Notes: generated by a model from the letters alone, not told the origin. Counted from the stretch's first letter, positions 42,079 through 51,630 are shown. The stretch is 64,000 bases of DNA from Streptomyces californicus (GCF_000717645.1 NZ_JNZZ01000015.1:62001-126000), one strand, 5' to 3'. Made by a program: numbers and translations.

Positions 42079-45000
42079 TCACAACCGGTGGCGCACGGAG
42101 GACCCCTGACGCTCCTTCACCACTTCGAGCCGGGCCGGGATCCGGCGGCGCAGGTCGGCGACGTGGCTGACGATGCCCACGCTGCGGTCCCGCTCCCGCA
42201 GGGAGTCCAGCACGTCGAGCACCTCGTCCAGCGTCTGGTCGTCCAGGCTGCCGAACCCCTCGTCGATGAAGAGGGTGTCCAGGCGTACGCCGCCGGCCTC
42301 CTCGGTCACCACGTCGGCGAGGCCCAGGGCGAGGGCCAGCGACGCGAAGAACGTCTCGCCGCCGGACAGGGTCGCGGTGTCGCGTTCGCCGCCGGTCCAG
42401 GCGTCGACCACGTGCAGCCCGAGCCCGGCGCGGCGACCGCCGGTGCGGGCGTCGGAATGGACCAGCGTGTAGCGGCCGGAGGACATCCGCCGCAGCCGGG
42501 CGGTGGCGGCGGCCGCCACCTGTTCGAGGCGGGCGGCCAGGACGTACGACTCCAGGCGCATCTTGCGTTCGTTGTCGGCGGAGGTGCCCGCCGCCAGCCC
42601 CGCGAGGCGGGCGATCCGCTCGTACTCCTGGCGCACCGGTCCCAGTCGGCGGACCTCGTCGGCGGCCTGTTCCGAGAGCCGGTCGAGTTCGGCGCACCGG
42701 TCCCGGGCCGCCGCGCGGGCCGAGGCGGCCTCCCGCAGCAGCCGTTCCGCCGTCTCGTGGACGCTCTCGGCCGCCTCGGGCCGGGCGGCCGGGCGCCCGG
42801 CGGCCTCGCGCGCGTCGCGTTCGGCGCGCCGGTCCGCGACCGCCGCCGCCTCCGCCTGCCAGGCGTCAAGGCGGTGCTGGAGCTCTCGCTGCCCGGCCGC
42901 GCCGAGGAGCGTCGCTGCGGCGGCCTCCGGGGTGTCGAACCCGGCCTTGAAGGCCGCGTCGGAGAGCCGGTCGTCGGCCTCCTTCCGGCGCCGCGCCGCC
43001 TCCTGCTCGGCGTGGACGGCCGTGGCGGCGTCGGCGAGGCGCGCCACGCGGCGGGTCAGCCGGTCCGCGCGCTCCGCGACGGACGCCGACGCGCCCCGGG
43101 CCGCCGCGATCCGCTCCGCCAGGCGGGCCTGTTCGGCGTCGAGGGCCTCGCGGGCGGCGGTACGGGCGGACATCCGGCCGTGCGCCTCCTGCCGCCGCTC
43201 CAGCCGCTCGGCGTGCTCCCGCTCGGCGGCGGCGAGCGCCTCGCGTGCCGGGTTCGTCGCGGCGGCGAGGCGGTGGGCCTCGGCGTGCTCGTCGGCCAAC
43301 CGGTCGGCCCGGGACTGGAGTTCGGCCACGGCGAAGGATGTGTGGCCGTCGTCCCCACGGGCTTCCGTCTCGGCCGCCGCGTGCCGTTCGCGTACCCGTC
43401 CGAGCTGCTGTTCCGCGTGGGCGCGGGCTTCCTCGGCCGACCGCTGAGCGGCGAGCGCCCGCTCCTCCGTGGCCCGGTCGACATGGCCGTCGCCGGGGCT
43501 GGCGGGGGCCGGGTGCTCGGCCGAGCCGCAGACCGTGCAGGGCTCGCCCGCGACGAGACCGGAGGCCAGCTCGGCCGCGATGCCCCGCAGTCGGCGCTCC
43601 CGCAGGTCCAGCCAGGACTTCCGGGCGTCCAGCTCCTGTTCGCGGGCGCCGGTCAGCCGGTCCTCCGCCTGCCGTACGTCGGCGGCGAGCGCGTCACGGC
43701 GGTGTGCCGCGTCCAGACGGCGGCGGGCCGGGGCGAGGAGTCCGGCGAGCTGCTCGGCGCGGGTGGCGGCCTCCTGCGAGGCGTCGACGCGCTCCTTGAG
43801 GGCCGTACGGGTGGTGTCCCAGTCGGCGAGCCACGCGTCCGCGTCGCGGATCAGCTCGTCGTCGGCCCGGGCCTCCCGGTTCAGGCGAAGGCGCTCCCCG
43901 TCGATTTCGGCGCTGCGCTCCTCGGCCTCCCGTGCCGCGTCGAGGGCGTACAGCTCCTGCTGGAACGTCCGTTCCAGCTCGGCCAGCCGGTCGGCGCCCG
44001 CGTCACGCAGCTCCGGGGACAGCAGCGACCGGGCCCGGTCGAGACCGTCGCTCGCGGCCCGGTACGCCCGCTCGGCCTCCTCGCGCAGCTCCAGCGCCGG
44101 GGCGACCCGGTCGGCCCTGCGGGCGCGCTCCAGCCGCTCCTGGCAGGCGTCGTGTTCGCCCCGCCGCTCCTCCAGGGCCTCGGCACGCCGCAGTGTCTCC
44201 GCGTACCGCTGCTGGAGCCGGGCCAGTTCGCGTTCGGCCTCCAGCGCGCGGCGGGCGGCCCGTTGGCGCTCCTCGGCCGCCGCCAGCGCCGCGTGGGCGG
44301 TGTCCAGCCGTTCGCGGGCGGTGGAGCGGGCGATCGCGGCCCACGCCAACACGGCTTCGGCGAGGCCCGGTTCGCCGGGCCGGGCGGTGACCGGCGCGGC
44401 CTCGACGCCGGCGGGCCCGGCCGCCTGGGCGGTGCGCTGGGCGAGGGCGAGGACGCGTTCGTCGGCGGCGGTGACCTTGGCCTCGGCGCCCCGGCGCAGT
44501 TCGGCGAGGCGCTCCTCGACGGCGGCGAAGCGGCGGGTGTCGAAGAGCCGGCCGAGGAGCCGGCCGCGCGCCTCGGCGTCCGCGCGCAGGAAGCGCGCGA
44601 AGTCGCCCTGCGGCAACAGCACGACCTGGCAGAACTGGTCGCGGCTCATGCCGATGAGCTGGGTCAGCTCCTCGCCGATCTCCTGGTGCGACTTGCTGAG
44701 GGCGTGCCAGCCGCGCTCGGGGTCGTATCCGCGCAGCCGGCTCTGCGCCTTCTCCATGGTGAAGCCCTCGCCCCGCTTCTTGGGGCGCGGCTGGGAGGGG
44801 CTCCGGGTGACTTCCAGGCGGCGGCCGCCGACGGTGAGTTCGAGCTGGACCTCGGTCGGCAGGCCGGGGGGCGCGTGGTCGCTGCGCAGGGACGCGCCGG
44901 GGCTCTGGCGGGCGCCGGGGACCGTTCCGTAGAGGGCGAAGCAGACGGCGTCCAGGACGGAGGTCTTGCCCGCGCCGGTGGGCCCGTGGAGGAGGAAGAG

Positions 45001-45087
45001 GCCGGCGGAGGAGAGGGCGTCGAAGTCGACTTCCTGGGTGGCGCCGAACGGGCCGAAGGCCGTGATGCTCAGGCGGTGCAGTCTCAC
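42079..45087 (-). CDS. sbcC: Exonuclease subunit SbcC
   Basis: Large subunit of the SbcCD nuclease, which cuts DNA hairpins and ends during repair. 1002 aa. An N-terminal ABC-type Walker A (LLHGPTGAGKTSVLDAVCFA) is followed by long coiled-coil arms rich in Ala, Glu and Arg. At the apex is a zinc hook CTVCGSAEH (Cys-x-x-Cys at about residue 518). The C-terminal signature and Walker B are TATLSGGETFFASLALALGL and LDTLFIDEGFGSLDDQTL. GTG at 45087 overlaps the sbcD stop by 4 bases (GTGA). Confidence 0.96.
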   Translation of the reverse strand: MRLHRLSITAFGPFGATQEVDFDALSSAGLFLLHGPTGAGKTSVLDAVCFALYGTVPGARQSPGASLRSDHAPPGLPTEVQLELTVGGRRLEVTRSPSQPRPKKRGEGFTMEKAQSRLRGYDPERGWHALSKSHQEIGEELTQLIGMSRDQFCQVVLLPQGDFARFLRADAEARGRLLGRLFDTRRFAAVEERLAELRRGAEAKVTAADERVLALAQRTAQAAGPAGVEAAPVTARPGEPGLAEAVLAWAAIARSTARERLDTAHAALAAAEERQRAARRALEAERELARLQQRYAETLRRAEALEERRGEHDACQERLERARRADRVAPALELREEAERAYRAASDGLDRARSLLSPELRDAGADRLAELERTFQQELYALDAAREAEERSAEIDGERLRLNREARADDELIRDADAWLADWDTTRTALKERVDASQEAATRAEQLAGLLAPARRRLDAAHRRDALAADVRQAEDRLTGAREQELDARKSWLDLRERRLRGIAAELASGLVAGEPCTVCGSAEHPAPASPGDGHVDRATEERALAAQRSAEEARAHAEQQLGRVRERHAAAETEARGDDGHTSFAVAELQSRADRLADEHAEAHRLAAATNPAREALAAAEREHAERLERRQEAHGRMSARTAAREALDAEQARLAERIAAARGASASVAERADRLTRRVARLADAATAVHAEQEAARRRKEADDRLSDAAFKAGFDTPEAAAATLLGAAGQRELQHRLDAWQAEAAAVADRRAERDAREAAGRPAARPEAAESVHETAERLLREAASARAAARDRCAELDRLSEQAADEVRRLGPVRQEYERIARLAGLAAGTSADNERKMRLESYVLAARLEQVAAAATARLRRMSSGRYTLVHSDARTGGRRAGLGLHVVDAWTGGERDTATLSGGETFFASLALALGLADVVTEEAGGVRLDTLFIDEGFGSLDDQTLDEVLDVLDSLRERDRSVGIVSHVADLRRRIPARLEVVKERQGSSVRHRL

Positions 45088-46253
45088 CGGGACACCTCGC
45101 GCACGGTCCCGTCCACCCGTACGTCGTCGAACGCGGCGCGCAGCACGGTGCGTTCGAGGTCGTTCGGGCCGCTGCCGCCGCGGACGTGGGCGACGAAGTC
45201 CTCGGCGATCTGGTGGTCGTCGCGGCCCTTCAGCCGCTGGGCGTAGGTGGCGCCGGGGTCGTCCGGCGGCCGCTCGGGGTCGAAGACGAGGCTGAGGGTG
45301 TGGGGGAAGCGCCGGGTGAGCCGGGCCATCGGGTCGGCGGGGCGCACGGGGTCGGTGAGGGTCGCCTCGACCCAGGCGTGCTCGTGGCGGTCCAGGGCGG
45401 GGTCCTCCAGCAGCGTGTCGAGACGGCCGCGGAGGCGGGCAAGGGGGCGCTCCACGGGGCAGTCGATCCGCTCCTCGGCGGCGATGTCCCCGTCGCCGTC
45501 GAGGTCGATCAGCCACATCGTCTTGCGGTGGTCTGCCTCGGAGAAGGAGTACGCGAGCGGGGAGCCGGAGTAGCGGACCCGGGCGGTGACCCGCTGGGAG
45601 CCGTGCAGATGTCCCAGGGCCGCGTAGTCGACGCCGTCGAAGACCCCGGCGGGGACGGCGGCGACCCCGCCGACGGTGATGTCGCGTTCGCTGTCGCTGG
45701 GCTCGCCGCCCGCCACGAAGGCGTGGGCGAGGACGACGGAGCGGGTCCCGGCGGGACGGGTGGCGAGGTCGGCGCGGACCCGGTCCATGGCGGCGGTGAG
45801 GACCGCCTCGTGGCCGGCCTTCGCGGCCCCCAGGGCGTCCTTGACCAGGGCCGGTTCCAGGTAGGGCAGCCCGTAGAACGCCACGTCCCCGTGGTCGTCG
45901 GCGAGGACGACCGGGGTGGCGCAGTTCTCGGGGTCGGTCCGCAGATGGATGCCGGCCCGTTCGAAGAGGCCCGCGCCGACGCCGAGCCGGCGGGCCGAGT
46001 CGTGGTTGCCGGAGATCATGACGGTGGGCACGCCTTCGGCGGCGAGCCGGTGCAGCGCCCGGTCGAACAGCTCGACGGCGGTGAGCGGCGGGACGGCCCG
46101 GTCGTAGACGTCGCCGGCGACGAGGACCGCGTCCACCTCGCGCTCCCGGACGGTCGCCACGAGGTGGTCGAGGTAGGCGGACTGGGCGTCGAGCAGGGGG
46201 ACGCGGTGGAAGGACCGGCCCAGATGCCAGTCCGAGGTGTGCAGGAGCCTCAT
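45084..46253 (-). CDS. sbcD: Exonuclease subunit SbcD
   Basis: Mre11-like nuclease subunit, 389 aa. Metallophosphoesterase motifs: MRLLHTSDWHLGRSFHRVPL (motif I, D-x-H), VLVAGDVYDRAVPP (motif II, GDxxD), MISGNHDSARRLG (motif III, GNHD), VVLAHAFVAGGEP (motif IV) and ALGHLHGSQRV (motif V, GHxH). A C-terminal capping domain (about 290-389) follows. First gene of the sbcD-sbcC pair, coupled by a 4-base overlap. The upstream 215 bases to 46468 hold no gene. Confidence 0.97.
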   Translation of the reverse strand: MRLLHTSDWHLGRSFHRVPLLDAQSAYLDHLVATVREREVDAVLVAGDVYDRAVPPLTAVELFDRALHRLAAEGVPTVMISGNHDSARRLGVGAGLFERAGIHLRTDPENCATPVVLADDHGDVAFYGLPYLEPALVKDALGAAKAGHEAVLTAAMDRVRADLATRPAGTRSVVLAHAFVAGGEPSDSERDITVGGVAAVPAGVFDGVDYAALGHLHGSQRVTARVRYSGSPLAYSFSEADHRKTMWLIDLDGDGDIAAEERIDCPVERPLARLRGRLDTLLEDPALDRHEHAWVEATLTDPVRPADPMARLTRRFPHTLSLVFDPERPPDDPGATYAQRLKGRDDHQIAEDFVAHVRGGSGPNDLERTVLRAAFDDVRVDGTVREVSR

Positions 46254-46468
46254 GTGACCACTCCGCCGGTTGTGGCCTGCATCGTCACTCGTCCTCCACC
46301 CCGTGGGCCGCGCACCGGCGGCCCGTGATGCCGCCCGGCAGCGACCACGCTAACGCCGTCGGCCCGTCGGACCCGCATCGGTCATGGGTCCCGCGGGCGT
46401 GGGATTGCCCTCATCCCGGTCGTCCGCTCCCCCGCGCACGGGCCGGGGCCGTGGAGCCGCCGTCCCCC

Positions 46469-47101
46469 TCACGCGCTCACATCGCCGTACGCCTCGCCGC
46501 CCAGTTCCAGGACGGCGGTCCCGGCGGTGGCGTCGGCCAGCCACCCGGTGAACGCCTCGACGTCGGCGTCGGGCAGGCCCAGCTCGATGGTGACGGCCTC
46601 GGCGTAGCGCACCTCGCGCACGTCCCGCCCGGTGGCCCGCAGATCGTTCTCCAGCTTTCCGGCGCGCTGGTGGTCGATCCGGACCGTGGCGAGCCGGAAG
46701 CGCTGCCGGGTGAGGGTGCCGAGCGCGTCGAGCGCCTCGCCGACCACGCCCCCGTACGCCCGGATCAGCCCGCCGGCCCCGAGTTTGACCCCGCCGTAGT
46801 AGCGGGTGACGACCGCCGCGACGTACCGCACCTCGCGCCGCATCAGCATCTGGAGCATGGGGACGCCCGCGGTGCCGCCGGGTTCGCCGTCGTCGCTCGC
46901 CTTCTGCACGGAGGCGTCGGCGCCGATCACGTACGCGTAGCAGTTGTGGGTGGCGGTCGGGTGCTCCTTGCGGACGCGGGCGACGAACTCCTGCGCCTCC
47001 TCCTCGGTGGCGGCGGGGGCGAGGGAGCACAGGAAACGGGATCGGTTGATCTCGCTCTCGTGCACACCCGCGCGGGCGACGGTCCGGTACTGCTCCTGCA
47101 T
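46469..47101 (-). CDS. YigZ/IMPACT family protein
   Basis: 210 aa. The N-terminal IMPACT domain shows EINRSRFLCSLAPAATEEEA, the conserved block HNCYAYVIG, DDGEPGGTAGVPMLQMLMRR and VVTRYYGGVKLGAGGLIRAY, all diagnostic of YigZ/IMPACT. A C-terminal DUF1949 ferredoxin-like domain completes it. Family members bind nucleic acids or modulate translation; the E. coli protein has been linked to peptide metabolism, but no firm function is known. Confidence 0.95.
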   Translation of the reverse strand: MQEQYRTVARAGVHESEINRSRFLCSLAPAATEEEAQEFVARVRKEHPTATHNCYAYVIGADASVQKASDDGEPGGTAGVPMLQMLMRREVRYVAAVVTRYYGGVKLGAGGLIRAYGGVVGEALDALGTLTRQRFRLATVRIDHQRAGKLENDLRATGRDVREVRYAEAVTIELGLPDADVEAFTGWLADATAGTAVLELGGEAYGDVSA

Positions 47102-47176
47102 CCGTCCACCCTATGCGCCGCCGCGCGGCCGGGCCCCGGCGGGAATGATCGGGCGGGCCCCGCCGGTTGTCCGGAC

Positions 47177-47623
47177 ATGACGACAGAGGGCACGGACACG
47201 AACAGCACGCACGCGGACCCCGCGACGATCCGGCGGATCCTACGGGAGACGGGCGACACCTGGGCGGTGGTGGGCCTCTCCGGCAACCGCTCCCGGGCGG
47301 CCTACGGCGTGGCGGAGGTCCTGCGACGGTTCGGGAAGCGGGTGGTGCCCGTGCACCCGAAGGCCGAGAGCGTGCACGGCGAGCAGGGGTACGCCTCGCT
47401 CGCCGACATCCCCTTCCCGGTCGACGTGGTGGACGTGTTCGTCAACAGCGAGCTGGCCGGCGCCGTCGCGGACGAGGCGGTGGCGGTGGGCGCGAAGGCG
47501 GTCTGGTTCCAGCTCGGCGTCGTGGACCCGGACGCCTTCGCGCGGACCCGCGCGGCCGGCCTGGACATGATCATGGACCGGTGCCCCGCCATCGAGATCC
47601 CCCGGCTCGACGGGGCGGTCTGA
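47177..47623 (+). CDS. CoA-binding protein (YccU-like)
   Basis: 148 aa Rossmann-fold protein of the CoA_binding_2 family. Typical blocks: WAVVGLSGNRSRAAYGVAEV (nucleotide site), RVVPVHPKAESVHGEQGYAS (equivalent of NP...I.G...Y.S), VDVVDVFVNSELAGAV, AVWFQLGVVDPDAF and the Cys-bearing MIMDRCPAIEIPRL. It probably binds CoA; the role is unknown. After its stop a short direct repeat (CCCGCCGGGCCGG at about 47631 and 47670) fills the gap to the next gene. Confidence 0.93.
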   Translation: MTTEGTDTNSTHADPATIRRILRETGDTWAVVGLSGNRSRAAYGVAEVLRRFGKRVVPVHPKAESVHGEQGYASLADIPFPVDVVDVFVNSELAGAVADEAVAVGAKAVWFQLGVVDPDAFARTRAAGLDMIMDRCPAIEIPRLDGAV

Positions 47624-47763
47624 GGGGACACCCGCCGGGCCGGCCGGGCAGAGCCGGTCGGCGTGGGCCACCCGCCGGGCCGGTCGGGCGGTCAGGTGCC
47701 GGGCGGCGGACCGTGCCGTACGCAGGAGGGGCCGTCCGGGTGTGCGGCGGGGGCCGGGGTGGG

Positions 47764-47769
47764 CAGAAT
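47764..47769 (+). promoter_or_regulatory. -10 box of the AAC(3)-like gene (leaderless transcript likely)
   Basis: CAGAAT at 47764-47769 ends 7 bases before the GTG at 47777, and the sequence between is only CCCCGCC. Leaderless expression is likely. Confidence 0.55.
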
Positions 47770-47776
47770 CCCCGCC

Positions 47777-48613
47777 GTGGACGACGTACGTGAAGCGCCC
47801 GACCGCACCGCCGGCGCCGACCCGTCCGGCACGGCGGGGGCGCTGAGCGGGCTGGGCGTCCGGCCCGGGGACGTGCTCCTGGTGCACGCCTCGCTGCGGT
47901 CGCTGGGCCCGGTGGCCGGCGGGGCGCGGGGGGTGCTGGCCGCGCTGCGCCGGGCGGTGGGGCCGGAGGGCACGGTCGTGGTGCCCTCCTTCACCCCGGA
48001 GAACTCCGACACCTCCCCGCACTACCGCGCCCGGGTGCGGGGCCTGGACGCCGCCGCCGTGGAGGCCGTACGCGCCGCGATGGATCCGTACGATCCGGCG
48101 CTGACGCCCGCGCCGTCGATGGGCGTGCTGGCCGAGACCGTGCGGACGGCGCCGGGGGCCGGGCGCAGCGCGCATCCGCAGACCTCGTTCGCCGCGCTCG
48201 GCCCCCGGGCGCACCGGCTGCTCGCCGGGCACCGCCCCGACTGCCACCTCGGGGAGGACTCGCCGCTGGCCCGCCTGTACGAGGCGGACGCCAAGATCCT
48301 GCTGCTCGGCACCGGGTACGGCACGTGCACGGCGTTCCACCTGGGCGAGTACCGGGTGCCGGCCCCCCCGCGCGGGAACTACCGGTGCGTGGTCGCGCCG
48401 CACGGGGTGCGCCGCTGGTGGGAGTACGAGGACGTCGCCCTGGACGACGGGGACTTCCCGGCCCTGGGCGCGGCCTTCGAGGAGGCCGCGGGCACAGGCG
48501 ACGTGGCGACGGGGCGGGTGGGCGCGGCGGAGTGCAGGCTGCTGCGGCTGCGGGCGGCCGTCGACTTCGCCGCGCTCTGGCTCACCGGGCGCCGGCCCCG
48601 GTGCGACGGCTGA
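47777..48613 (+). CDS. Aminoglycoside 3-N-acetyltransferase family protein
   Basis: 278 aa, full length for the AAC(3)/YokD family. Blocks: DVLLVHASLRSLGPVAGGAR (Ser/His region near the active site), VGPEGTVVVPSFTPENSD, PAPSMGVLAETVRTAPGAGR, SAHPQTSFAALGPRAHRLLA with the conserved HP, and LLLGTGYGTCTAFHLGEYRV with the catalytic His about residue 180. It could inactivate an aminoglycoside, but Streptomyces carries related genes with no antibiotic cluster nearby, and none is visible here. Resistance is therefore unproven. Confidence 0.9.
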   Translation: MDDVREAPDRTAGADPSGTAGALSGLGVRPGDVLLVHASLRSLGPVAGGARGVLAALRRAVGPEGTVVVPSFTPENSDTSPHYRARVRGLDAAAVEAVRAAMDPYDPALTPAPSMGVLAETVRTAPGAGRSAHPQTSFAALGPRAHRLLAGHRPDCHLGEDSPLARLYEADAKILLLGTGYGTCTAFHLGEYRVPAPPRGNYRCVVAPHGVRRWWEYEDVALDDGDFPALGAAFEEAAGTGDVATGRVGAAECRLLRLRAAVDFAALWLTGRRPRCDG

Positions 48614-48653
48614 GCGGGCGCACCCGGGGGAACCGCGTGCGGGACCGGGAGGA

Positions 48654-49247
48654 TCAAGCGTTCCCGGGGGCGGATCGGCGCACGGGCGGGATGGCGACCG
48701 TCATCGTGAACGCGGTCGGTTCGTCGCCCTCGTTGCGGTAGCCGTGCGGTACGTGCGCCTCGAAGGCGGCCGAGGTCCCGGCGGGGACCGGATGCGTACG
48801 TCCGTCGACGAGGAGCGTCAGCTCGCCCCCGGTCACGTGGAGGAGTTCGACGGTGCCCTCGGGGTGCGGGTCGGAGGTGGTGCCCTCCCCCGGCATCAGC
48901 CGGCAGGTCCACAGTTCGAGCGGGCCGCGGGCCTCCGCGCCGACCAGCAGGGTGGTGGAGCTGCCCGCCTCGGTGGACCACATGCGGACGGCCCGGCTCT
49001 CCGGGACCAGCCGGACCTGGGCGCCCTGCTCGTGGTCGAGGAGGGTGGTGATGCTGACGCCGAGGGCGTCGGCCAGCTTCACCGTGGTGCCGACGCTCGG
49101 GTTCGTCCGTGCCTGCTCGATCTGGATGATCATCCCCCGGCTGACCCCGGCGCGGGCGGCGAGGGCGTCGAGGGTGAAGCCGCGCTCACCGCGCCAGCGT
49201 TTGAGGTTGCGGGCCAGCGACTGGGTGAGCTGGTCGAGGTCGGACAC
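48654..49247 (-). CDS. XRE-cupin transcriptional regulator
   Basis: 197 aa. An N-terminal Xre HTH spans about 10-65 (LKRWRGERGFTLDALAARAG, GMIIQIEQARTNPSVGT), and a C-terminal cupin spans about 110-185 (TTSDPHPEGTVELLHVTGGE, FEAHVPHGYRNEGD). This SinR-cupin arrangement commonly senses a small metabolite. GTG at 49247 (VSDLDQLTQSLARNLKRW) has a GGGAGGGT box just upstream; the longer frame to 49364 lacks one. It faces the AAC(3)-like gene tail to tail, with 40 bases between. Confidence 0.92.
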   Translation of the reverse strand: MSDLDQLTQSLARNLKRWRGERGFTLDALAARAGVSRGMIIQIEQARTNPSVGTTVKLADALGVSITTLLDHEQGAQVRLVPESRAVRMWSTEAGSSTTLLVGAEARGPLELWTCRLMPGEGTTSDPHPEGTVELLHVTGGELTLLVDGRTHPVPAGTSAAFEAHVPHGYRNEGDEPTAFTMTVAIPPVRRSAPGNA

Positions 49248-49451
49248 GTACCCTCCCTGCGGTGGATGGCGGAGTGGGGGCACCCGGGCGCGGGTGCGCG
49301 GGGCCCGGATGCGGACGCCCGCGGCCAGTGCCGGGCGCGAGTGGCTGAGTCGCGTACGGCGCATGCCGGGGTCAAGAATATTGCACCGCCGGTCGGGGAA
49401 CGCCCGCGTCCACCAGCCCGTACCTCCGGCGTGCGGGTGCTCCGGGCGGTC

Positions 49452-50201
49452 CTACGGGGTGTTCCGCGCCTCGTCGGCTTCGCCGAGGGCGAGCAGTTGT
49501 TCGGGCGTGACGCCCTCGGGTATCGGCACGGGCGCGGGCGTCCGCAGGGGCGGCTGCCACCCCTTCTCCGCGTCCCAGCTGCGTACGACGCGGGCGGGCG
49601 CCCCGGCGACCACCGCGTGGTCGGGGACCTCGCCCCGGACGACCGCGCCCGCCGCGACCACCACGTTCCGGCCGAGGCGGGCCCCGGGCAGGATCACCGC
49701 GCCGGTCCCTATCCAGCAGCCGGGGCCGATCGACACCGGTTCCATCCGGGGCCACTGCTTGCCCACGGGCTCGTGCGGGTCGTCGTAGCTGTGGTTCGTC
49801 GAGGTGATGTAGACGTACGGGCCGCAGTACGTGTCCGAGCCGATGGTGACCGTCGTGTCCGCTATCACGTGGCTGCCGCGCCCCAGGACCACCCCGTCGC
49901 CCAGGGTGAGGACGGTGTCGGCGCCCAGGTCCAGGTCCGGCATCATTCCGGCGGTGAGCGTGACCTGCTCGCCGATGACGCAGTGCGCGCCCAGCTCGAT
50001 CCAGGGCTCCCCGAACACGGTTCCCTGCGGGAAGGCGAGCCGGGTGCCGGGGCCGATCGCGCCGAACCGCAGCCGGCCGGGGTGCTCGGCGGTGACCGCG
50101 CCCGCTCGCTGCGCCCAGGACCAGCCGCGGTGGACCGCGCGGGAGGCGGCGCGGCGCGGGAGGCGGGCGAGGAAGGAGAACGTGTTTCGGTTGGTCGGCA
50201 C
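49452..50201 (-). CDS. Acyltransferase with left-handed beta-helix (hexapeptide repeats)
   Basis: 249 aa. Hexapeptide repeats run through about residues 75-215 (FGEPWIELGAHCVIGEQVTL, SDTYCGPYVYITSTNHSYDD, IGPGCWIGTGAVILPGARLG, VVVAAGAVVRGEVPDHAVVA), the fold of xenobiotic/maltose O-acetyltransferases. The His in STNHSYDDP is the expected catalytic base. The start was taken as the GTG at 50201 (VPTNRNTFSFL), the usual N-terminus for the family; 21 residues upstream are open but poor. Acceptor sugar or lipid unknown. Confidence 0.87.
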   Translation of the reverse strand: MPTNRNTFSFLARLPRRAASRAVHRGWSWAQRAGAVTAEHPGRLRFGAIGPGTRLAFPQGTVFGEPWIELGAHCVIGEQVTLTAGMMPDLDLGADTVLTLGDGVVLGRGSHVIADTTVTIGSDTYCGPYVYITSTNHSYDDPHEPVGKQWPRMEPVSIGPGCWIGTGAVILPGARLGRNVVVAAGAVVRGEVPDHAVVAGAPARVVRSWDAEKGWQPPLRTPAPVPIPEGVTPEQLLALGEADEARNTP

Positions 50202-50334
50202 GCGCTCACGGTAGTCGGCGGCGCGGTGGGCGATCCGTGCGATGACCTGTGATGTTCGCCCCACTGCGCGACGGCCCCGGGGAGCGGTCCCCTACCGTGT
50301 GAGTCGGCACCACACCGGCGCGAAGGAGCAGGCG

Positions 50335-50865
50335 ATGGCGGAGCAGGCGTTGATCACGGGCATCGGCGGCAAGGAGCCGGACGTCGACGCGGACGCGTTC
50401 ACGGCCCCCACCTCCGTGGTGATCGGCGAGGTCACGCTCGCGGCGGGCTCCAGCGTCTGGTACCAGGCGGTGCTGCGCGCCGACTGCGGCCCCATTTCGA
50501 TCGGCGCGGACAGCAATGTCCAGGACAACTGCAGCGTGCACACCGACCCGGGGTTCCCGCTGTCCGTGGGAGCACGCGTCTCGGTGGGCCACAACGCGGT
50601 GCTGCACGGCTGTGTCATCGAGGACGACGTGCTGGTCGGCATGGGCGCCACGGTGCTGAACGGGGCGCACATCGGCGCGGGTTCGCTGGTCGCGGCGCAG
50701 GCGCTCGTACCGCAGGGGATGCGCGTGCCGCCGGGGTCGCTCGTCGCCGGTGTGCCCGCGAAGGTGAAGCGGCCGCTGACCCCCGAGGAGCTGGAGGGCA
50801 TCCGCTTCAACGCGGCGGGGTACGTGGAGCTGGCCAAGGCCCACCGCGAGGCCCACGGGGGCTGA
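50335..50865 (+). CDS. Gamma-class carbonic anhydrase family protein
   Basis: 176 aa left-handed beta-helix protein of the gamma-carbonic anhydrase/YrdA group. The metal His residues are visible in NCSVHTDPGFPLSVG and GHNAVLHGCVIEDDVLVGMG, the core Asn/Gln in SNVQDNCSV, and Arg in AVLRADCGPISIG. ATG at 50335 has an AAGGAG box 8 bases upstream. CO2 hydration has been shown for only some members. It stands divergent from the acyltransferase gene and is followed by a long terminator. Confidence 0.93.
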   Translation: MAEQALITGIGGKEPDVDADAFTAPTSVVIGEVTLAAGSSVWYQAVLRADCGPISIGADSNVQDNCSVHTDPGFPLSVGARVSVGHNAVLHGCVIEDDVLVGMGATVLNGAHIGAGSLVAAQALVPQGMRVPPGSLVAGVPAKVKRPLTPEELEGIRFNAAGYVELAKAHREAHGG

Positions 50866-51004
50866 GCCGCGCGGAGTCGAGGCTCGGCGCGGGGCGGGGC
50901 GGGCGGGGGCCAGGGGGTCCGAGGCGCGCGCAGAAGCTCATGGCGCGCCGGGGCCGAGGGGTGGCGGGCGCCTGTTCTCCGCGACCGGGCCCTCGCCGTA
51001 CGCG

Positions 51005-51050
51005 ACCGGGCCGCCGCCCCTCCCTTTCTCGGGAGGGGCGGCGGCCCGGT
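51005..51050. terminator. Strong bidirectional terminator
   Basis: Twenty-base perfect stem (51005-51024 with 51031-51050) and TTTCTC loop between the gamma-carbonic anhydrase and the convergent thioesterase. This is the longest uninterrupted stem in the window. Confidence 0.9.
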
Positions 51051-51071
51051 GCGGTGGCGTACGGCGTCGGG

Positions 51072-51524
51072 TCAGCTGTTGGGGCGCAGGGTCCACACGA
51101 CGGTCATCTCCCCCGTGACCGCCCCGTCGGCCCGCCGGATCTCGATGGCGACGGGGAATTCCGGCCGCTCGCCGGCGTCCAGCTCGGCGACGACGTCCGC
51201 GATGGGGCGGCCGAGGGTCGCGGTCGCGGTGACCTCGCCCTTGGCGAGCTTCTTGTAGCCGATCTCGGCCTTCACGGCGAGCGGCACGGCACGCGTCATC
51301 TGGTCGCCGAAGGCGGCGATGACGATCGCGCCGCTGGCGGACTCGGCGAGCGTGAACATCGCTCCGGCGTGGGGCCCGCCGAGGTGGTTGTGGTAGTCCG
51401 CCTGGTCGGGCAGCCGGACGACGGCCCGCTCCGGGGTGGTCTCCAGGAATTCGAGGTTCAGGGTCCGGGCCATCGGAACGGTCGCGACGAGCATCTCGCC
51501 CACGGTCATCTGTTCAGCGCTCAT
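51072..51524 (-). CDS. Hotdog-fold thioesterase-like protein (DUF4442/PaaI type)
   Basis: 150 aa single hotdog domain. The PaaI-like active-site helix reads HNHLGGPHAGAMFTLAESAS (about residues 45-64), and the strand region VPLAVKAEIGYKKLAKGEVT follows. It should hydrolyse an acyl-CoA, though the usual catalytic Asp/Asn pair is partly replaced (GGPHAGAMFT). Usual DUF4442 length. Followed by the 20-bp terminator. Confidence 0.87.
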   Translation of the reverse strand: MSAEQMTVGEMLVATVPMARTLNLEFLETTPERAVVRLPDQADYHNHLGGPHAGAMFTLAESASGAIVIAAFGDQMTRAVPLAVKAEIGYKKLAKGEVTATATLGRPIADVVAELDAGERPEFPVAIEIRRADGAVTGEMTVVWTLRPNS

Positions 51525-51630
51525 GCCGGAATGTTACTCACCAGTAGAACCGTTTGGCCATCCCCTTGTGACGGCACCGGTACAGGGCGGCCGTAGAAGT
51601 GGGCACACAGCCCATCTATGGTTACTGGCC

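Noticed and set aside
47777..48613. Aminoglycoside resistance gene as part of an antibiotic cluster
   Set aside because: The AAC(3)-like gene is clear but no biosynthesis or transport genes for an aminoglycoside are nearby, so resistance or cluster membership is not claimed.
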